From JAWKRB01 sp041389885 (GTDB lineage: Bacteria; Myxococcota_A; Polyangia; Polyangiales; Ga0077539): a stretch of 32,479 nucleotides of DNA. Position 1 is the first letter of the stretch. Every line of letters starts with the position of its first letter. This document shows, in pieces, positions 17,254-25,920 of this stretch. Below the pieces are notes generated by a model. The model did no database searches. It was not told the origin of the DNA and saw nothing but the letters and a program-made list of their open reading frames with translations. Where the stretch lies: assembly GCA_041389885.1 (NCBI GenBank), contig JAWKRB010000051.1:1-32479 (forward strand), written 5' to 3'. A program made the position numbers and the translations under genes.

Positions 17254-17910
17254 GTGAAGCGGGTGCTCGCGGCGATGACGGTGTGCGCGTTGGCAGGCGC
17301 GGGGTGCGGCGCGGCGAGGCCCTTGCCCTCGTCGCGAGGCGCGTTCGAGGCGCTCTCCGAGGCCCTCGGGCGAGACGACGGGGCGGCGGAGGTCTACGCG
17401 ATGCTCCCGGCCGCCGAGCGCGCGGCGATGACCCTGCGCGAGTTCACCGAGCGCTGGACCGCGAGCCGCGAGGAGCGCCAGCGTGCCGCCTCGGCCGCGC
17501 GCACCCTGCTCCGCACCGCCGCCCCCGTGGCGACGGTGCCCGCGCCCGACCACGACCTCACCCTCGTCGAGGACCCCGAGGGGTGGCGCGTGGGCGACCC
17601 CCTGATGGGTCCCGCGGCGGGCGCGCGGGTGGAGGGGCGCAGCGGCGCGCGGGCGGCCCTGCGCGGGCTGCGGCTCGCGCTGCGCCGGCGCGACATGCCC
17701 GCGGTGATGGCCTCGCTCTCGTCGCGGCTCCGCGGCGCCATCGAGGCCGAGCTCGCGGCGGTGCTCGCGGCCCTCGAAGACCCCGACGCCCTCGACGTGC
17801 TGCAGATCCCTGGGGCGGCGCCGGTGCGCGTGCCCCTCGGCGACGGCCGCGCCGTGGTGCTCGTGCGCGAAGACGGCCAGTGGCGCATCGACGACATCGT
17901 CGGACCCTGA
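17254..17910 (+). CDS. Small lipoprotein of unknown function
   Basis: The 218-residue protein begins VKRVLAAMTVCALAGAGC, a lipoprotein-type signal with Cys18 (the lipobox GAGC is weak). The remainder is Ala/Arg-rich and mostly helical in character. Two parts of about 80 residues each begin with a stretch about residue loss and activity (FEALSEALGRDDGAAEVYAM and LRGLRLALRRRDMPAVMASL) and end with a similar strand (DPEGWRVGD and EDGQWRIDDI), so it looks like an internal duplication of an NTF2-like or related helix-strand unit. The role is not known. The stop is 27 bp before the FHA-sigma54 activator, which has its own -10-like hexamer. Confidence 0.7.
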   Translation: MKRVLAAMTVCALAGAGCGAARPLPSSRGAFEALSEALGRDDGAAEVYAMLPAAERAAMTLREFTERWTASREERQRAASAARTLLRTAAPVATVPAPDHDLTLVEDPEGWRVGDPLMGPAAGARVEGRSGARAALRGLRLALRRRDMPAVMASLSSRLRGAIEAELAAVLAALEDPDALDVLQIPGAAPVRVPLGDGRAVVLVREDGQWRIDDIVGP

Positions 17911-17919
17911 GAGCTGGTG

Positions 17920-17925
17920 TAGTCT
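17920..17925 (+). promoter_or_regulatory. -10-like hexamer TAGTCT before the FHA-sigma54 gene
   Basis: TAGTCT followed by CCGCG ends 12 nt before the ATG at 17938. It predicts a leader of about 5 nt and would drive the four-gene run up to 21294. Confidence 0.45.
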
Positions 17926-17937
17926 CCGCGTCCACGG

Positions 17938-19346
<1,409 letters not shown>

Positions 19347-19350
<4 letters not shown>

Positions 19351-19976
19351 CCCCCTCGCTCCTCCCCTTCGCCCTCGGCGGCCTCACCTGGAACGCCGCG
19401 GAGTACGCGATTCACCGCTGGGTGGGCCACGGCCCCAAGCGCAAGCGCGCGAGCACGCTGCCGGGCCGGGCGACGCCCTCGGGCCTCGCGGGGGAGTTCA
19501 GCACCGAGCACCTCGCGCACCACGCCGACCCGAGCTACTTCGCGCCCTCGTCGCACAAGGCCCTCGCCGCCGTCGCGGTGATCTCGATGCTCGGCCCCGC
19601 GGCGTCGTCCCTCGCCGGGCGCCGCCGGGGGTGGTCGTACGCGCTGGGGTTCACCGTGATGTACCTGGGCTACGAGGTGCTGCACCGCCGGGTGCACACG
19701 CACCCGCCCACGAGCGCCTACGGGCGCTGGCGCCGGCGGCACCACCTGCAGCACCACCACCGCTCGCCGAAGGACAACCACGGGGTCACCTCTCCGCTCT
19801 TCGACTACGTCTTCGGCACCGCGGTGCCCCTGCAGCGGGTGAAGGTTCCGCGGCGGCAGGCGCCGGCGTGGATGCTCGACGACGCGGGCGAGGTGAAGCC
19901 CGAGTACGCCGACGACTACGAGCTCGTCGGCACCCGCGCGCGCCCCGAGGCCTCCAACGAAGCGCCCAACTCATGA
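19347..19976 (+). CDS. Fatty acid hydroxylase/sterol desaturase-family membrane enzyme
   Basis: The 209-residue protein shows the His clusters of the di-iron hydroxylase superfamily: HRWVGHG (about 23-29), EHLAHH, HRRVHTH and RRHHLQHHHR. Two to three hydrophobic stretches lie between them. Family members use O2 and a di-iron centre to hydroxylate or desaturate fatty acids, sterols or carotenoids at membranes. The substrate cannot be told. The GTG start is inside the stop of the FHA-sigma54 gene, and its own stop overlaps the ATG of cysM by 4 bp. An extra His-rich set (HHLQHHH) may supply second-sphere ligands. Confidence 0.88.
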
Positions 19977-20860
19977 ACATCGCAGACCTCATCGGGAACA
20001 CCCCCCTCGTCGACCTCTCCGCCATGGCCAGCAAGCCCGGCGTGCGTCTCTACGGAAAGCTCGAAGGCAACAACCCCGCGGGCTCGGTGAAAGACCGCCC
20101 GGCGAAATGGATGATCAAGAACGCCGTCGCCCGCGGCGAGCTCCCCAAGGGCACGCGGCTCATCGAGCCCACGAGCGGAAACACCGGCATCGCCCTCGCG
20201 ATGATGGCCCGCGCCTACGGCGTCGAGATCGAGCTGATCATGCCCGAGAACTCCACGGTCGAGCGCGTGCAGACCATGGAGGCCTATGGGGCCAAGGTGG
20301 TCCTCGTGTCGGCGAAGGGCGGGATGGAGGAGGCGATTGATTACGCCCGCGCGAAGGTCGCCGAGGGCGGGTACAAGATGCTCGACCAGTTCTCCAACCC
20401 CGACAACTGGACCGCGCACTACGAGTCCACCGGCCCGGAGATCTGGCGCGACACCCAGGGCGCGGTCACCCACTTCGTGTCGTCCATGGGCACCACGGGG
20501 ACCATCATGGGCTGCTCGCGCTACCTCAAGGAGCAGAACCCCGCGGTGACCATCGTGGGGTGCCAACCCACCGACGGGTCGAAGATCCCCGGCATTCGCC
20601 GCTGGCCGCAGGCGTACCTCCCGAAGATCTTCGAGCCCTCCCGCGTCGACCGCGTGGTCGACGTCGCCCAGAAGGACGCGGAGGACACCATGCGCCGCAT
20701 CGCCCTCGACGCCGGCGTGTTCGTGGGCGTGAGCTCTGGCGGATCGACCTGGGCCGCGCTGAAGATCGCGAGCGAGATCGACGAGGGCGTGGTGGTCTGC
20801 ATCCTCTGCGACCGCGGCGACCGGTACCTCTCCTCGGGCGTGTTCGGAGCCACGCAATGA
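19973..20860 (+). CDS. cysM: Cysteine synthase B (O-acetylserine/thiosulfate sulfhydrylase)
   Basis: This 295-residue PLP enzyme makes cysteine from O-acetylserine and sulfide, or S-sulfocysteine from thiosulfate. It is closest to the CysM branch: GNNPAGSVKDRPA (PLP lysine K40), TSGNTGIALAMMA (67-), GTTGTIMGCSRYLKEQ, PTDGSKIPGIRRWP, VGVSSGGSTWAAL and ILCDRGDRYLSSGVF. The length is usual for the family. The ATG lies in ATGA overlaps at both ends of the gene, within the same run as the hydroxylase and OsmC. CysM types are often linked to sulfur supply under oxidative conditions, which fits OsmC next door. Confidence 0.96.
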   Translation: MNIADLIGNTPLVDLSAMASKPGVRLYGKLEGNNPAGSVKDRPAKWMIKNAVARGELPKGTRLIEPTSGNTGIALAMMARAYGVEIELIMPENSTVERVQTMEAYGAKVVLVSAKGGMEEAIDYARAKVAEGGYKMLDQFSNPDNWTAHYESTGPEIWRDTQGAVTHFVSSMGTTGTIMGCSRYLKEQNPAVTIVGCQPTDGSKIPGIRRWPQAYLPKIFEPSRVDRVVDVAQKDAEDTMRRIALDAGVFVGVSSGGSTWAALKIASEIDEGVVVCILCDRGDRYLSSGVFGATQ

Positions 20861-21294
20861 GCGCAGGAAAGACGGTAGAAATCGGGCTCCGCCGGGTGCG
20901 CGGCGCCCTCTTCGAGGCGACCAACGCGGGGGGGCAGAAGGCCCTGATCGACGGCCCGCCCGACCTCGGGGGGCAGGGCGAGGGCGTGCGCCCCATGGAG
21001 GCGCTGCTCATGGCCCTCGCGGGGTGCAGCGCGATGGACGTGATTCACATCCTGGAGAAGCAGCAGCGCGAGCCCCTCGAGGACCTCGACGTCACCGTGA
21101 AGGGCCAGCGCGCCGACGCGATCCCCGCGGTGTACACCGACATCGACGTGCGCTTCGTGGCCTCGGGCGCGGTGAACCCGCAGAAGCTCGAGCGCGCGGT
21201 GAAGCTCTCGATGGAGAAATACTGCTCCGTCGCGACGATGCTCCAGCCCGTCGCGAAGATCACCTGGTCGGTGACCCTCCGCCCCGCGACCTGA
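20857..21294 (+). CDS. OsmC/Ohr-family peroxidase
   Basis: The 145-residue protein has the OsmC layout: VRPMEALLMALAGCSAMDVI with peroxidatic Cys57, and MEKYCSVATML with resolving Cys123. Such enzymes reduce organic hydroperoxides using thiol (lipoyl or mycothiol) electrons in the cytoplasm. It sits in the YhfA/OsmC rather than clearly the Ohr subgroup; that split is not certain from sequence reading. It is the last gene of the coupled run with FHA-sigma54 activator, hydroxylase and CysM, starting in an ATGA overlap. A protective role against lipid peroxides is a reasonable inference. Confidence 0.92.
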   Translation: MSAGKTVEIGLRRVRGALFEATNAGGQKALIDGPPDLGGQGEGVRPMEALLMALAGCSAMDVIHILEKQQREPLEDLDVTVKGQRADAIPAVYTDIDVRFVASGAVNPQKLERAVKLSMEKYCSVATMLQPVAKITWSVTLRPAT

Positions 21295-21342
21295 TCGGGG
21301 TCCCTTCCGCGCGCCTTCACACTACTTCACACAAGACCCCGA
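21295..21342. promoter_or_regulatory. Inverted repeat TCGGGGTC/GACCCCGA enclosing direct repeats
   Basis: Perfect 8-bp arms (21295-21302 and 21335-21342) begin directly after the OsmC stop and enclose 32 bp. The loop is too long for a typical intrinsic terminator. It may be a terminator with a large loop or an operator pair. Confidence 0.3.
21315..21332 (+). promoter_or_regulatory. Direct repeat CTTCACAC-TA-CTTCACAC (10-bp period)
   Basis: Two identical 8-mers are spaced exactly one helical turn apart, 88 bp upstream of the Spy-like gene. OmpR/CpxR-type regulators bind direct repeats with this period, and such a regulator is encoded at 22225. A third TTCAC is at 21349. The site is therefore a candidate operator for feedback control of the module. 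Confidence 0.5.
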
Positions 21343-21419
21343 AGACCGTTCACGGAGCGTCACCAATCTCCCTTGCACCGCGACACCGCGGCCCACGCGA
21401 CCTGCAAGGAGCAGTGACC

Positions 21420-22004
21420 ATGATCGGATTTCTCATCGGAACCCTCTGCCTTCTCGGCCTCGCCAAGACTGTCCGCCGCGCCCGCTACGGCTACTACGGC
21501 CGCGGGTGCGGCCCCTCGGCCTGCGGCCCCGCCATGGGACCCTGGGGCCACCACCACGACCCCTACCGCGACCCCTGGGGCGGCGGTCGCCCCCGCGGAC
21601 CCTGGGGACGCCACGGTCAGTTCGGCGCCTACGACGCGCCGCAGGACGTGGACCCCTCGCGCTTCTGGCTCCGCGGGCTCTTCGAGCGCCTCGCCACCAC
21701 GCCCGGTCAGGAGCGGGTGATCCTCGAGGCGGTGAGCGCCCTCCGCAGCCAGGGCGGCGCGCTCCGCGGCGCGGCCGAGGGCACCGGCGCGGCGGCGTCG
21801 AAGGCGTTTCGCGCGGACAGCTTCGACGTGGAGGTCCTCGGTGACTCCTTCGCGAAGCAGAGCGAGGCCGTCGAGAGCGCGCAGAAGGCCGTCGTCGAGG
21901 CGCTGCACAAGGTCCACGAGGCCCTCGACGAGCGCCAGCGCCGGGTGCTCGCCGACATGCTCGACCACGGCCTCGACCTCTTCGGCCGCACCCGCCACGT
22001 CTGA
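21420..22004 (+). CDS. Spy/CpxP/ZraP-like periplasmic stress or metal sensor
   Basis: The 194-residue protein has an N-terminal hydrophobic segment (MIGFLIGTLCLLGLAKTV), a Gly/Tyr/His-rich stretch (GHHHDPYRDPWGGG) and a helical C-terminal part of about 110 residues. That part begins with LATTPGQERVILEAV and ends with LDERQRRVLADML, the two LTPxQ-like helix ends typical of the Spy/CpxP/metal-resist superfamily. Such proteins are envelope chaperones or metal sensors feeding back on a kinase. The His-rich stretch suggests metal binding. AAGGAG lies 8-9 nt before the ATG. Genes for a small peptide, a response regulator and a kinase follow in the same direction. Confidence 0.78.
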   Translation: MIGFLIGTLCLLGLAKTVRRARYGYYGRGCGPSACGPAMGPWGHHHDPYRDPWGGGRPRGPWGRHGQFGAYDAPQDVDPSRFWLRGLFERLATTPGQERVILEAVSALRSQGGALRGAAEGTGAAASKAFRADSFDVEVLGDSFAKQSEAVESAQKAVVEALHKVHEALDERQRRVLADMLDHGLDLFGRTRHV

Positions 22005-22029
22005 ACCACGAACGAAGGAGACACCCACC

Positions 22030-22206
22030 ATGCGCTACCGACTTCGCATCGCCCTCCTCGCCTTCGGCACCGTCGCGGGCTTCGCCTCGGGCTTCGCCAG
22101 CCTCGCCTGCCACCACCACCGCGCCGAGCGCCGCGCGGCCTTCGAGCGCCACGTCGCCCGGGTCTGCATCGACGCCGCCGACCACGCCCGCCGCGGGCCC
22201 CGCTGA
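22030..22206 (+). CDS. Small membrane-anchored His-rich peptide
   Basis: This 58-residue product has one hydrophobic segment (IALLAFGTVAGFASGFASL) followed by ACHHHRAERRAAFERHVARVC. The Cys-His-His-His cluster just outside the membrane and a later His and Cys could bind a metal ion. The ATG has a strong GAAGGAG 9 nt upstream. It lies 25 bp after the Spy-like gene, and its sequence after the anchor is helix-like as in small Spy relatives. A partner or feedback role in the following two-component system is inferred only from position. The sequence would be missed by ORF cut-offs above 60 codons. Confidence 0.72.
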   Translation: MRYRLRIALLAFGTVAGFASGFASLACHHHRAERRAAFERHVARVCIDAADHARRGPR

Positions 22207-22208
22207 AC

Positions 22209-22214
22209 TACACT
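22209..22214 (+). promoter_or_regulatory. -10-like hexamer TACACT before the response regulator
   Basis: TACACT followed by CCGTG lies in the 18-bp gap after the small peptide gene and ends 10 nt before the GTG at 22225. It suggests an additional internal start giving a very short leader. Confidence 0.4.
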
Positions 22215-22224
22215 CCGTGACGCC

Positions 22225-22914
22225 GTGACCCTCCGAGTCCTCCACATCGACGACGACGCGCGCTTCGCCGAGCTCGTCGCGAAATACCTCGCGCAGAACG
22301 GCATTCAGGTGCTGCGCGCGGAGGACGGAGGGCGCGGCCTCGCGCTCCTCGACGGCACCGTCGACGCCGTGCTCCTCGACGTGATGATGCCCGGCCTCGA
22401 CGGCCTCGAAGTCGTCCGCCGCATTCGCGCCAAGAGCAACGTGCCGGTGCTCATGCTCACCGCGAAGGGCGACGAGACCGACCGGGTGGTGGGCCTCGAG
22501 CTCGGCGCCGACGACTACCTCGCCAAGCCCTTCTCTCCCAGGGAGCTCCTCGCGCGGCTGCGCGCGGTGCTCCGCCGGGCGCAGCCCGACGCGGTGAGCG
22601 CGCAGCTCGCCGTGGGCGACCTCTCCATCGACACCAGCGCCCGCGAGGCCCGCCGCGGCGACCAGCGCCTGGAGCTCACCGGGGTCGAGTTCGACCTGCT
22701 CGTGACCCTCGCCCGGCGCGCGGGGCGGGTGATCTCCCGCGACGCGCTCCTCGCGCAGGCCGGCCGCGACGACGCCAACGTCGACGAGCGCGCCGTCGAC
22801 GCGCACATCTCTCACCTGCGCAAGAAGATCGGCGACGACGCCCGCGCGCCCCGGCGCATTCGCACCGTGCGCGGCGTGGGCTACGTGCTCGTGCGCGACG
22901 AGCAGGAGGGCTGA
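22225..22914 (+). CDS. OmpR/PhoB-family response regulator
   Basis: The 229-residue regulator has a receiver (about 4-115) with D9-D11, phosphoacceptor D52 in VLLDVMMPGLDG, T79 and K101, and a C-terminal winged helix (about 130-225) with GVEFDLLVTLARRAGRVISR, VDAHISHLRKKIG and TVRGVGYVL. It controls transcription by binding direct repeats in promoter DNA, possibly the pair at 21315-21332. The GTG start has no good Shine-Dalgarno. The kinase gene begins 3 bp after its stop. The closest functional analogy from context is CpxR. Confidence 0.95.
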   Translation: MTLRVLHIDDDARFAELVAKYLAQNGIQVLRAEDGGRGLALLDGTVDAVLLDVMMPGLDGLEVVRRIRAKSNVPVLMLTAKGDETDRVVGLELGADDYLAKPFSPRELLARLRAVLRRAQPDAVSAQLAVGDLSIDTSAREARRGDQRLELTGVEFDLLVTLARRAGRVISRDALLAQAGRDDANVDERAVDAHISHLRKKIGDDARAPRRIRTVRGVGYVLVRDEQEG

Positions 22915-22917
22915 GCC

Positions 22918-24270
22918 GTGTGGCGCCACCGCCACCCCCGCCCTCGCCCCTTCGCGCACCCGGGGTGCGAGCCCGAGCACCCCGTGAAGCGGTACATGAA
23001 GGCGCGGATGCACCGCAGGCTCTTCGCGGCCTTCGCGGGCGCCATCGCGCTCTCGATGACCGTCGCCGCGCTGGTCGTCGGCGCGCTCCACGACACGAAC
23101 CTCTCCTGGCGCGACCAGACCACGCGGGCGGCGGCGTTCACCCAGCGGCGCTTCGCCGAGGTGTGGCGCGACCCGCCCCGCCGCGACGCCCTCGCGCAGG
23201 ACATGGCCCGCGATCTTCGCCTCGAGGTGACCCTCCTCGGCGTGGCGCGCGACGTGACCTTCACCCCCGAGGGGAGGCGCCCGGCCTCGCTGTGCCGCCG
23301 CCCGCTCTACCGCGCGTCGGTGCCCACCGCCGAGGGCGAGCCGGGGGTGGTGGTGGTGTGCGCCACGCCGCCGCGCAACGGGCTGCGGAGCTTCTTCATC
23401 CCCCTGGGCGCCGCGGCGCTGGTGCTCTGGCTCCTCGCGGGCAAGCTCGCGCGCACCATGACCCGGCCCATCACCGCGCTCGTCGACGTGGTCGACGCGA
23501 TCGGGGAGGGCAAGCTCGACCGCCGCGCGCAGCTCCACCCCCACCACGCGGGCGAGCTCGGCGCCCTCGCGCGCAGCGTGAACACCATGGCCGAGCGCAT
23601 CGAGCGCCAGGTGGAGCAGCAGCGCGAGCTGCTCGCGGTGGTCTCGCACGAGATCCGCTCGCCGCTGGCGCGCATGAGGTTCCTGCTCGAGACGCTGCGC
23701 GACGAGGGCCCCGCCGACCCGCAGGCGGTCGACGAGCTGGAGCGCGAGATGCAGGGCATCGACGCCCTCGTGGGCGACCTGCTCGCGAGCTCGCGCATGG
23801 ACTTCGGCGCGCTCCGCAAGGTCGCCGCCGACGTCTGCGAGCTCTCGACCCGGGCGCTGGAGCGCGCGGAGCTCTCCCCCGACGCGCTGCGCTGCGAGGT
23901 CGAGGGGAGCGTCTCGTGCGACCCCGCGCTGGTCGCCTGCGCCCTCGACAACCTCCTCGCGAACGCCAAGAAGCACGGCGGCGCGGCGCGCGCGCTGCGG
24001 GTCACGGGCGACGCGCGGGCGGTGACCTTCGCGGTGGACGACGCCGGCGCGGGCTTCGCCCCCGAGGAGCTCACCCGGGTCTTCGAGCCCTTCTACCGCG
24101 GCGACGACGCCCGCAAGGGGCAGCGTCCCGGCGTGGGCCTGGGCCTCGCGCTGGTGAAGCGCATCGCCGAGGTGCACGGCGGAACCGCGAAGGCCGAGAA
24201 CCTCGCCGACGGCGGCGCGCGGGTGTCGATCACGCTCCCGCGGGCCCTCGCGGAGCCTGACTCGCCCTGA
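22918..24270 (+). CDS. Sensor histidine kinase (CpxA-like layout)
   Basis: The 450-residue kinase has membrane helix 1 at about 36-57, a short periplasmic sensor of about 100 residues with two cysteines (C126, C148), helix 2 at about 160-176, a HAMP domain (RPITALVDVVDAIGEGKLDRR), an H-box VVSHEIRSPLARMRF (phospho-His H244), N-box NLLANAKKHGG and G-boxes DDAGAGF and GVGLGLALVKRI. It is the partner of the regulator just upstream. The cytoplasmic start is Pro/His/Arg-rich, and later Met codons at residues 27 or 31 are possible starts. Its last 41 bp overlap the end of the convergent binding-protein gene. Confidence 0.94.
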   Translation: MWRHRHPRPRPFAHPGCEPEHPVKRYMKARMHRRLFAAFAGAIALSMTVAALVVGALHDTNLSWRDQTTRAAAFTQRRFAEVWRDPPRRDALAQDMARDLRLEVTLLGVARDVTFTPEGRRPASLCRRPLYRASVPTAEGEPGVVVVCATPPRNGLRSFFIPLGAAALVLWLLAGKLARTMTRPITALVDVVDAIGEGKLDRRAQLHPHHAGELGALARSVNTMAERIERQVEQQRELLAVVSHEIRSPLARMRFLLETLRDEGPADPQAVDELEREMQGIDALVGDLLASSRMDFGALRKVAADVCELSTRALERAELSPDALRCEVEGSVSCDPALVACALDNLLANAKKHGGAARALRVTGDARAVTFAVDDAGAGFAPEELTRVFEPFYRGDDARKGQRPGVGLGLALVKRIAEVHGGTAKAENLADGGARVSITLPRALAEPDSP

Positions 24271-25069
24271 GGCCCTCTCGCGCGGACCACTCGCGCACGA
24301 CGCGCGCGATCTCGCGCACCCCGTCGGTGAGCGCCGCGGGGCCGGGCTGCAGGATGATCGGCGATTTCACCTCGTGCAGCTCCCCGTCGCGCACCGCGGG
24401 GACCGCGCTCCACCCCGGGCGCGCGGCCACGCGCTCGGGGCGAAACCGCTTGCCGCACCACGACCCGAGGATGATCTCCGGCGCCCGGCGCACGACCTCG
24501 TCGGGGTCTTCGAGGATCCGCGCGCGCGCCAGCGGCTCGGCGGCGCGCTCGGGAAAGACGTCGTCGCCGCCCGCGACGCGCACCAGCTCCGCGACCCAGC
24601 GGATCCCGGTGATCAGCGGCTCGTCCCACTCCTCGAAGTACACCCGGGGCCGCCGGGGCAGCTCCGCCGCCTGCGCCGCGATGGCGTCGAGGCCCCGGCG
24701 CAGCTCGTCGGCCCAGGCGCCCGCGCGGTCTGCCGCGCCCACCATCGCGCCGAGCCTCCGCACGTAGTCGAGAATGCCCTCGACGCTGCGGTGGTTGCTG
24801 ATCCACACCTCGACGCCCCGGCGAATGAGCTCCGCGGCGATGTCGGCCTGGATGTCTGAGAACCCGATGACGAAATCCGGCCTCAGGGCGAGGACCTCGT
24901 CGATCTTCGCGTGGGTGAACGCGCTCACCCGCGGCTTCTCTCGCCGGGCCCGCGGGGGGCGCACGGTGAACACGCTGACGCCCACGATCCTGCGCGACTC
25001 GCCGAGGGCGTAGAGCACCTCGGTGGGCTCCTCGGTCAGGCAGACGATGCGCTGGGGTCCGACGCTCAC
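24230..25069 (-). CDS. BtuF/FecB-type binding protein lacking a signal peptide
   Basis: The 279-residue product has the two-lobe periplasmic-binding fold of the corrinoid/ferric-siderophore class: PQRIVCLTEEPTEVLYALGE at the start, GVSVFTVRPP, then FTHAKIDEVLALRPDFVIGF and the long helix of the domain linker, and GIRWVAELVRVAGGDDVF. No signal peptide or lipobox is visible from the GTG at 25069 or from the longer frame up to 25111, so it may be cytoplasmic or the start may be misjudged. No permease or ATPase is nearby. Substrate class is inferred. It overlaps the kinase gene by 41 bp at its end. Confidence 0.82.
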   Translation of the reverse strand: MSVGPQRIVCLTEEPTEVLYALGESRRIVGVSVFTVRPPRARREKPRVSAFTHAKIDEVLALRPDFVIGFSDIQADIAAELIRRGVEVWISNHRSVEGILDYVRRLGAMVGAADRAGAWADELRRGLDAIAAQAAELPRRPRVYFEEWDEPLITGIRWVAELVRVAGGDDVFPERAAEPLARARILEDPDEVVRRAPEIILGSWCGKRFRPERVAARPGWSAVPAVRDGELHEVKSPIILQPGPAALTDGVREIARVVREWSAREGLRASQAPRGPAGA

Positions 25070-25121
25070 CCGACGATCCGTACACCCGCGACGCGGCGGG
25101 CGCGATGTCACGACGGGGGGC

Positions 25122-25150
25122 TTGACCCCTCGGCCGCTGGGGTCTTACGC
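25122..25150 (+). promoter_or_regulatory. Candidate promoter for the ferredoxin run
   Basis: TTGACC (25122-25127) is followed after 17 bp by TTACGC (25145-25150). The -35 is good and the -10 poor. A start near 25157 would leave a leader of about 9 nt before the ATG at 25166. Confidence 0.4.
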
Positions 25151-25165
25151 ACGCTTACACCCCTC

Positions 25166-25663
25166 ATGTCGTTCCAGATCACCGACAAGTGCAGCGGCTG
25201 CGCGGCGTGCGTGCAGATGTGTCCGGCGGGGGCCATTCAGGGCGATCCCTGGACGCTGTACGAGATCGACCCCGCGCGCTGCGTCGACTGCGGCGCGTGC
25301 GGGGTGGTGTGCCGCGAGGAGGCGGTGCGCGACGCGCGGGGCGAGACCTTCTCGCTCTTCGAGGCGCCGCGGGGGCGCAGGGCCTTCGTCGACCTCTCCC
25401 GCTGCGTGGGCTGCGGGTGGTGCGTCGACACCTGCGTCTTCGACGCGCTCCGGGTGGTGTCGGCGCCGGTCGAGGGCGCCGAGGCGCTCACCTTCGTCGC
25501 GGTGAACCCCGCGCGCTGCACGGCCTGCGAGGTCTGCGTGCTCGAGTGCGGCGACGCCGCGGTGCGGGTGCTGCGCGTGGGCGACCCCGAGGCCGACGCG
25601 CTGCAGGCGCAGAACGCCGAGCTCCTCGCGCGTCGCGGCGCGCTCCCCCGCGGGGTATCCTGA
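25166..25663 (+). CDS. Ferredoxin-like protein with four [4Fe-4S] motifs
   Basis: In 165 residues there are four CxxCxxCxxxC motifs: CSGCAACVQMCP, CVDCGACGVVC, CVGCGWCVDTC and CTACEVCVLEC. They are arranged as two bacterial 2[4Fe-4S] ferredoxin units in tandem, with a variable insert between the second and third. In 2[4Fe-4S] units the last Cys of one motif ligates the other cluster, so up to four clusters are possible. It probably transfers electrons in the cytoplasm; a role as a subunit of a larger oxidoreductase is also possible. A small membrane protein and a lipoprotein gene follow closely. No redox partner is encoded nearby. Confidence 0.9.
   Translation: MSFQITDKCSGCAACVQMCPAGAIQGDPWTLYEIDPARCVDCGACGVVCREEAVRDARGETFSLFEAPRGRRAFVDLSRCVGCGWCVDTCVFDALRVVSAPVEGAEALTFVAVNPARCTACEVCVLECGDAAVRVLRVGDPEADALQAQNAELLARRGALPRGVS
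25656..25661 (+). promoter_or_regulatory. -10-like hexamer TATCCT before the small membrane protein
   Basis: TATCCT overlaps the last codons of the ferredoxin gene and ends 10 nt before the ATG at 25672. It would add a separate start inside the run with a leader of about 3 nt. Confidence 0.4.
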
Positions 25664-25671
25664 CCGCACGC

Positions 25672-25920
25672 ATGAGCGAAGACACCGCCCCGGCCCCCGA
25701 CGCCGACATCCTCCGCATGGACCAGGCCCTCGAGCGCGGAGACCACCGCCTCGCCGCCGAGCTCGCCCGCGCCCTGGCGTCGAGCGACGACGAGGCGAAG
25801 CGCGAGGCCAGCGCCGCGACCCTCGCGCGGCTTCGGCACGACCCGGTGATCGTGGGGGTGCTGCTGGCGTCCGCGGCGATCCTCGCGGCGATCACGCTGC
25901 ACTGGTTCGGCCACCGATGA
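25672..25920 (+). CDS. Small single-pass membrane protein
   Basis: The 82 residues split into an N-terminal helical acid/Ala-rich part (about 1-55: DADILRMDQALERGDHRLAA, then alternating charges) and a single C-terminal membrane helix (about 58-77, VIVGVLLASAAILAAITLHW). The tail-anchored layout suggests a cytoplasmic helix bundle held at the membrane. Its stop overlaps the next gene's ATG by 4 bp. The function is unknown. It would be consistent with a conserved accessory protein of the ferredoxin gene. Confidence 0.65.
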   Translation: MSEDTAPAPDADILRMDQALERGDHRLAAELARALASSDDEAKREASAATLARLRHDPVIVGVLLASAAILAAITLHWFGHR

